Shown here piece by piece: positions 60,130 to 64,000 of a stretch of DNA of 64,000 nucleotides (positions are counted from its first letter, which is position 1; each line of letters begins with the position of its first letter). The notes beneath the pieces are model-generated. The model saw only the letters and a program-made list of their open reading frames with translations. It did no database searches and had not been told where the DNA came from. The DNA is from CAMYLY01 sp036397755 (GTDB lineage: Bacteria; Gemmatimonadota; Gemmatimonadetes; Gemmatimonadales; GWC2-71-9). The translations under genes and the position numbers were made by a program. The DNA lies in NCBI GenBank assembly GCA_036397755.1, contig DASWII010000035.1, forward strand, positions 1 through 64,000. The letters are read 5' to 3'.

Positions 60130-61659
60130 CTAGGTGGTTGCCAATCGACGCAGCGCCCCGCGATCGATCTTGCCGAGATGTGTCTGCGGCATGGTCTCGA
60201 GGAACACGAAGGCGCGCGGATGCTTGTACGCGGCCAAGCGCTCCTGGACGAGCGCGCGGAGCTCGGTCTCCACCATTCCCCGGTCGCCATCGGTCACGAC
60301 GAACGCCCGCGTCAGCGTGAGTCCGGTCGCGTCGGGCATCCCCATGACGGCCGCATCGCGCACGGCCGGGTGTTCCAGGAGGCAACTCTCGACTTCCTGC
60401 GGCGCCAGCCACTTCCCGGAGACCTTCAACATGTCGTCCGCGCGACCGCAGTAGGTCACATACCCGTCCGCATCGATCGCAATCATGTCGCCCGACACGT
60501 ACCATTCGCCGCGAAACGCGCCCGCCGTCTTGTCCATTTGCTGCCAGTAGCCCAGGGCCCGCGAATCTCCACGCACCCACAACGCCCCGATCTCACCCGC
60601 GCCCACCGCATGCCCGAACTCGTCGCACGCCCGCACCTCGAACCCGGGCACGACCGTACCCAGAGTGCCTGGACGCACAGCGCCCGGCCGGTTCGAGATG
60701 AAGATGTGCCACATCTCGGCGGTACCAAGGCCGTCGAGCAGTTCCACACCGAACGTCTCGTTCCAGCGGGAGTGCAGCTCGCCAGGGAGCGCCTCGCCAG
60801 CCGACGTCGCGAGACGCAGGCTGCTGACATCCTGCTCGCGCGCCGTGGCATGACTTACCATTTGATGGACCATCGTCGGGACGTTGATCAGGATGGTCGG
60901 ACGATGGGCGGCGATCTTGGCAAACAGCACGTCGGGTGTACAGCGGTCGGCAAACAGCACCGCTGTCCCGCCGACGGCAAACGGAAAGAAAAGATTCGAT
61001 CCGGTCGCGTACCCGAAGAACAGCTTGGGCACGGCAATCGTGACGTCGTCCTCCGTGTAACCGATCACTCCCTTGGCATAGCACTCGGTGGTATTGGCAA
61101 ACGCCCGGTGTGTCTGCACGACGGCCTTGGGCCTGCCAGTGGTCCCACCGGAGAACAGCCAGATGGCCGCGTCGTCGCGATGGGACGGGAATGACACGAG
61201 TTCAGTGGGCGCGCTTGTGCGTTCGGCGTCGAACTCACGGTCCCCGACAATCAACAACCGCTTCAGATGCGGGGAGGCGGTCGCGGCGGCCCTGAACGTG
61301 TCCAGCGCATCCCGCTGCACGAGTGCCGCGCTGGCGCGTGTGTACGCGAAGAAGTACTCCACCTCGTGTGCCCGGAGATGTGGGTTGACCATCACCACGA
61401 CGGCCCCAATCTTCAACACGCCGAACAGGGCCGCCACATACTCCGGTCCGTCGGGGAGAGCGACGATCACCCGCTGCTCCGGCTCCACCCCTGCGGCGCG
61501 CAGCACCGCGCCGAACTGGTTGCTGAGGCATTGCACCTCGCGATAGGTCAGGGTGCCGTTGTCCGTAATGAGCGCGATGCGTGATCCGCGACCCTCGCGG
61601 ATGCGAGCGTCCAGAAAATAGTCGGCGATGTTGAATTGCTCGGGTGGAATGAACGTCAT
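60130..61659 (-). CDS. Aryl-CoA ligase, benzoate-CoA ligase family
   Basis: A 509-residue adenylate-forming enzyme. Motifs: the P-loop WLFSGGTTGRPKAVVQTH, GYWQQMDKTAGAFRGEWYVSGDM with the catalytic Asp, GRADDMLKVSGKWLAP, and the C-terminal lysine in THLGKIDRGALR. The PKLFFGYATGSNLFFPF segment is typical of the benzoate/2-aminobenzoate-CoA ligase branch. It activates an aromatic acid to its CoA thioester. It lies divergent from the creatininase-SDR-RidA-hydratase operon, with only 21 nt between the starts, so the two units probably share a control region. Confidence 0.92.
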   Translation of the reverse strand: MTFIPPEQFNIADYFLDARIREGRGSRIALITDNGTLTYREVQCLSNQFGAVLRAAGVEPEQRVIVALPDGPEYVAALFGVLKIGAVVVMVNPHLRAHEVEYFFAYTRASAALVQRDALDTFRAAATASPHLKRLLIVGDREFDAERTSAPTELVSFPSHRDDAAIWLFSGGTTGRPKAVVQTHRAFANTTECYAKGVIGYTEDDVTIAVPKLFFGYATGSNLFFPFAVGGTAVLFADRCTPDVLFAKIAAHRPTILINVPTMVHQMVSHATAREQDVSSLRLATSAGEALPGELHSRWNETFGVELLDGLGTAEMWHIFISNRPGAVRPGTLGTVVPGFEVRACDEFGHAVGAGEIGALWVRGDSRALGYWQQMDKTAGAFRGEWYVSGDMIAIDADGYVTYCGRADDMLKVSGKWLAPQEVESCLLEHPAVRDAAVMGMPDATGLTLTRAFVVTDGDRGMVETELRALVQERLAAYKHPRAFVFLETMPQTHLGKIDRGALRRLATT

Positions 61660-61680
61660 CGGGGGAAATTGTCACCACGT

Positions 61681-62436
61681 ATGCCCGTACACCAGTTGGC
61701 CGACCTGACGTGGAACGACGCGAGCACGCTCTCGGCGGACGCCGTTTGCCTGCTTCCCATTGGGGCCCTGGAGGCGCATGGCCCTCATCTTCCGTTGCAG
61801 ACTGATGTAATCATCGCGGAGGCCATGGCCCGAAACGCCGCCGGTCGCATTGCGGGCGGTGGCCGTACCGTGCTCATCCTCCCTACCTTGGCCTACACCC
61901 CCGCTCCGTTCGCCGAGAGTTTCGCCGGAACCTTGTCGATCCACCCCGATCACGTGGTCGGGCAGATCGTCGATATCGCTCGGGCGCTTACGGCGGTCGG
62001 GTGCAGCCGTCTGATGCTGATCAACGCACATTTCGACCCGACGCATCTGTCGGCGTTGTCGGAAGCCGAGGACATCTGCCGGCAGGAAGGCCTGCTGCAG
62101 GTCATATTCCCCAACGTCACACGCAAACCATGGGCGTCCCGCCTGGGCGCGGAGTTCGCGAGCGGGGCCTGTCATGCCGGACGCTACGAGGGTTCCATCG
62201 TGCTCGCGGCACGTCCCGACCTCGTTCATGAGGAGACCATGCGGTCGCTCGAACCCAACCACTTGTCCCTGTCGGATGCCGTCCGCGAGGGGAAGCAGAC
62301 CTTCATGGAAGTGGGGGGGACGCAGGCATATTTTGGGTTTCCCGCGGAGGCCACCGCGGCCGAGGGTGAGATGTTGATCGCGACGCTTGGCCGCATCGTC
62401 GAGGAGTCACTCGACATGGCGCGGCCCTCCCCGTGA
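61681..62436 (+). CDS. Creatininase-family amidohydrolase
   Basis: A 251-residue metal-dependent enzyme of the creatininase fold. PIGALEAHGPHLPLQTDVIIAE contains the first metal ligands (E, H, D); LINAHFDPTHLS and SGACHAGRYEGSIVLAARPD (H-x-G-x-x-E) supply the others. The family hydrolyses creatinine or related cyclic or linear amides, including formamides such as N-formylkynurenine-like compounds. It heads an overlapping operon (its stop overlaps the next GTG). A start at 61681 is chosen because an earlier in-frame frame is non-coding. Confidence 0.9.
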   Translation: MPVHQLADLTWNDASTLSADAVCLLPIGALEAHGPHLPLQTDVIIAEAMARNAAGRIAGGGRTVLILPTLAYTPAPFAESFAGTLSIHPDHVVGQIVDIARALTAVGCSRLMLINAHFDPTHLSALSEAEDICRQEGLLQVIFPNVTRKPWASRLGAEFASGACHAGRYEGSIVLAARPDLVHEETMRSLEPNHLSLSDAVREGKQTFMEVGGTQAYFGFPAEATAAEGEMLIATLGRIVEESLDMARPSP

Positions 62437-63218
62437 GCTCACCCGCCGGCAGCGCACGGACGGCCCTCGTGACGGGCGGCGGTCGGGGAATCGGAGCGGC
62501 CATTGCCAGGCGGCTGACCGCCGAAGGCATCGCCGTGGTGGTGTCCGCCCGCACGGAAGCCGAGATCGAGGCGGTCGCTGCGGAACTGGTTGCCGGAGGC
62601 GCCGAGGCGGTCGCCATCGCGTGCGATGTCACGGACGCCGCCCAGGTGGTGGAGCTGGCCGAGCGTGCAATCGCACGGTTTGGAGCGGTGGACATTCTCA
62701 TCAACAACGCGGGGGTTGCGGACTCCGCTCCGGTCCATCGCATCACGTTGGAGAACTGGAACCGGCTCTTGGCGATCAACGCCACGGGTCCATTCTTGCT
62801 GACGCAGGCCATTCTTCCCACCATGCTCGCGTCGGGTTGGGGTCGGGTCGTCAACATCGCCTCGGTCGCGGGACTCACGGGAGCGAAGTACATCGCCGCA
62901 TATACCGCGTCGAAGCACGCCCTGATCGGTTTCACGCGGGCGCTGGCGGCGGAGGTAGCCGGCCGTGGCGTGACCGTCAACGCTGTGTGCCCTGGTTATG
63001 TCGACACGCCGATGACCGATCAGTCGGTCGCGCGGATCGTCGAGAAGACCGGGAGGGAGTCGGAAGCCGTGCGACAGGCCATGCGTGATCGGTCGCCGCA
63101 GGGTCGTCTCATCGCACCGGACGAGGTGGCTCACGTCGTGGCCGGACTCTGCGACGAGCGCGCCGGGGGGATCAACGGCCAGGCGATCGTCATCGATGGC
63201 GGAGCAACGCACGCATGA
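62433..63218 (+). CDS. Short-chain dehydrogenase/reductase
   Basis: A 261-residue NAD(P)-dependent enzyme. The Rossmann motif is LVTGGGRGIGAAIA, followed by NNAGVADSAPVH, a catalytic Ser in VVNIASVAG, YTASK with Tyr/Lys, and a C-terminal GQAIVIDGGATHA. The GTG start overlaps the creatininase stop (GTGA). Wording is closest to 3-hydroxyacyl-CoA or ketoacyl reductases. Within this operon it probably oxidises a hydroxyacyl-CoA of the aromatic-acid pathway. Confidence 0.9.
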   Translation: MSSPAGSARTALVTGGGRGIGAAIARRLTAEGIAVVVSARTEAEIEAVAAELVAGGAEAVAIACDVTDAAQVVELAERAIARFGAVDILINNAGVADSAPVHRITLENWNRLLAINATGPFLLTQAILPTMLASGWGRVVNIASVAGLTGAKYIAAYTASKHALIGFTRALAAEVAGRGVTVNAVCPGYVDTPMTDQSVARIVEKTGRESEAVRQAMRDRSPQGRLIAPDEVAHVVAGLCDERAGGINGQAIVIDGGATHA

Positions 63219-63634
63219 CCTTCGAGATCATCAATCCGGAGGCGTTGGGAGCGCCGCGGGGGTGGAACAACGGCATGCTGGGGCCCACGGGCGGGCGGAT
63301 CCTCCTTGTGGCCGGCCAGTCGGCGGCTGGGTCCGACGGTTCCATGCCGCACGGCATGGCCGCCCAGTGGGAGCGAGCCCTCGAGAAGATCGTGTCGGTC
63401 GTCCGCGCCGCCGGTGGCGCGCCGACCGATATTGGCCGGCTCACGATTTACGTCACGGACGTCGAGGCGTATCGTACCGGATTGCGGGATATCGGCGCGG
63501 CCTATCGTCGCGTCATGGGCACACACTTCCCGGCGATGGCCCTGCTACATGTGCGAGGACTGCTCGAGCCGGGAGCACTCGTGGAAATCGAAGCGACCGC
63601 CTGGATAACCGCCGACGCGGCGACGGAGTCTTGA
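63215..63634 (+). CDS. RidA-family enamine/imine deaminase
   Basis: A 139-residue trimeric YjgF/RidA-family protein. The fold is recognisable in ILLVAGQSAAGSDG, AQWERALEKIVSVVRAAGGAPTDIGRLTIYVTD and the FPAMALLHVRGLLEPGALVEIEATA ending, which has the V-x-x-L-xx-P-xxx-V-EI-A pattern of the family; the catalytic Arg is probably in HVRGLL. It hydrolyses reactive enamines or imines. The ATG overlaps the SDR stop by 4 bp. Such an enzyme fits a pathway with amino-cyclohexene-type intermediates. Confidence 0.88.
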   Translation: MTFEIINPEALGAPRGWNNGMLGPTGGRILLVAGQSAAGSDGSMPHGMAAQWERALEKIVSVVRAAGGAPTDIGRLTIYVTDVEAYRTGLRDIGAAYRRVMGTHFPAMALLHVRGLLEPGALVEIEATAWITADAATES

Positions 63635-63636
63635 GC

Positions 63637-64000
63637 ATGGCCATCTCACCAACCACGTTCCTCTACGATCTCGACGCCACCACCTCGGTCGCGACGATCA
63701 CGCTCAACCGACCGGAGCGCCTGAACGCGCTCACCTTCGACGTTTATGCAGAGCTGCGCGATACGATGAAAGCGCTAGACACCGAACCCGGTGTGCGCGC
63801 CATTGTGATGACCGGCGCGGGTCGCGGATTCTGCTCCGGCGGCGACGTCGAGCACATCATCGGCGAGCTGTTCGCGCGCGATCATGTCGGCCTGCGCGAG
63901 TTCACCAGAATGACGTGCGATCTGATTTACAACATGCGCGCCTGCCGGCGTCCGATCGTCGGCGCCCTCAACGGCACGGTGGCCGGCGCCGGGGCCGTGA
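63637..64000 (+). CDS. Enoyl-CoA hydratase/isomerase family (partial, cut at window end)
   Basis: 121 codons are visible, then the window ends. The N-terminus (VATITLNRPERLNALTFDVY) and GAGRGFCSGGDVEHI are the typical crotonase opening, with the oxyanion-hole GFCSGGD segment; RPIVGALNGTVAGAGAV follows. It starts 2 nt after the RidA stop. The family hydrates or isomerises enoyl-CoA intermediates. The remaining ~140 residues and further operon genes lie beyond the window, probably including the monooxygenase of the pathway. Confidence 0.9.
   Translation, partial: MAISPTTFLYDLDATTSVATITLNRPERLNALTFDVYAELRDTMKALDTEPGVRAIVMTGAGRGFCSGGDVEHIIGELFARDHVGLREFTRMTCDLIYNMRACRRPIVGALNGTVAGAGAV

Noticed and set aside
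1..64000. CRISPR arrays, insertion sequences, integrases, att sites and rRNA genes
   Set aside because: No regularly spaced repeats, transposase or recombinase motifs, or rRNA-like sequence were recognised on either strand.

Overview
The window is a high-GC bacterial chromosome segment, densely packed on both strands. No rRNA, tRNA, CRISPR array, transposase or integrase is visible. The gene mix points to Gemmatimonadota or a close relation: Tat- and lipoprotein-exported hydrolases, a sortilin/BNR-type 'glycosyl hydrolase', a GMC oxidoreductase with a gluconate-dehydrogenase subunit-3 partner, several Gfo/Idh/MocA oxidoreductases, M14, M19 and M28 peptidases, DinB-family proteins and beta-propeller remnants. 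The phylum is inferred from gene content, not from a marker gene.

Layout. 1-4000: a redox-flavoured two-component pair, a receiver/glutaredoxin-like/thioredoxin-reductase-like fusion and a triple-PAS histidine kinase, with a tiny NrtS-like membrane protein divergent from it. 4000-9150: two DinB proteins, a 41-residue membrane protein coupled to a sodium:solute symporter, a secreted SnoaL-like protein, a membrane dipeptidase lipoprotein and a cysteine-rich mini-protein. 9230-13440: a YggX-like iron protein followed by a three-subunit molybdenum hydroxylase whose FAD subunit carries the extra [4Fe-4S] loop known from 4-hydroxybenzoyl-CoA reductase. 13500-21760: small secreted or membrane proteins, an ABC-2 exporter operon, a CDF-type transporter, and a MacB-like permease plus adaptor without an ATPase. 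22150-29214: succinate-semialdehyde dehydrogenase, amidohydrolase, peptidyl-prolyl isomerase, Cdd1-like protein, a prenyltransferase-repeat-like protein and an M14 peptidase. 29230-32390: an ApbE-DoxX-Gfo/Idh operon. 32540-41451: phosphatase, Kup, CopD-like membrane proteins, a MIP channel, DUF2007, an AlkD-like protein, dUTPase, a CheY-like regulator, a pseudo-receiver/DUF3052 fusion and MsrA.

41470-50660: the sortilin-like protein, a lipoprotein, a sugar isomerase, an aldo/keto reductase, a candidate selenocysteine-containing exported peroxiredoxin, TyrA, and a CcdA-TlpA pair. 50789-59978: a GMC/subunit-3/Gfo cassette, an M28 peptidase, a VOC protein, another Gfo/Idh protein and a NupG-like MFS transporter. 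60130-64000: an aryl-CoA ligase divergent from a tightly overlapping creatininase-SDR-RidA-enoyl-CoA hydratase operon that runs off the window end and looks like an aerobic aromatic-CoA (possibly 2-aminobenzoyl-CoA) pathway.

Most notable: at 47781-47783 an in-frame TGA replaces the peroxidatic cysteine of a signal-peptide-bearing peroxiredoxin. The reading frame continues on both sides, and a perfect 7-bp hairpin with a G at loop position 2 starts 14 nt after the TGA, as expected for a bacterial SECIS element. The mature protein has no cysteine. A membrane CcdA and an exported TlpA-like thioredoxin lie about 1.3 kb downstream and could supply electrons. Redox and thiol repair recur across the window (TrxR-like fusion, YggX, MsrA, CcdA/TlpA, Sec-peroxiredoxin), in line with an aerobic lifestyle.
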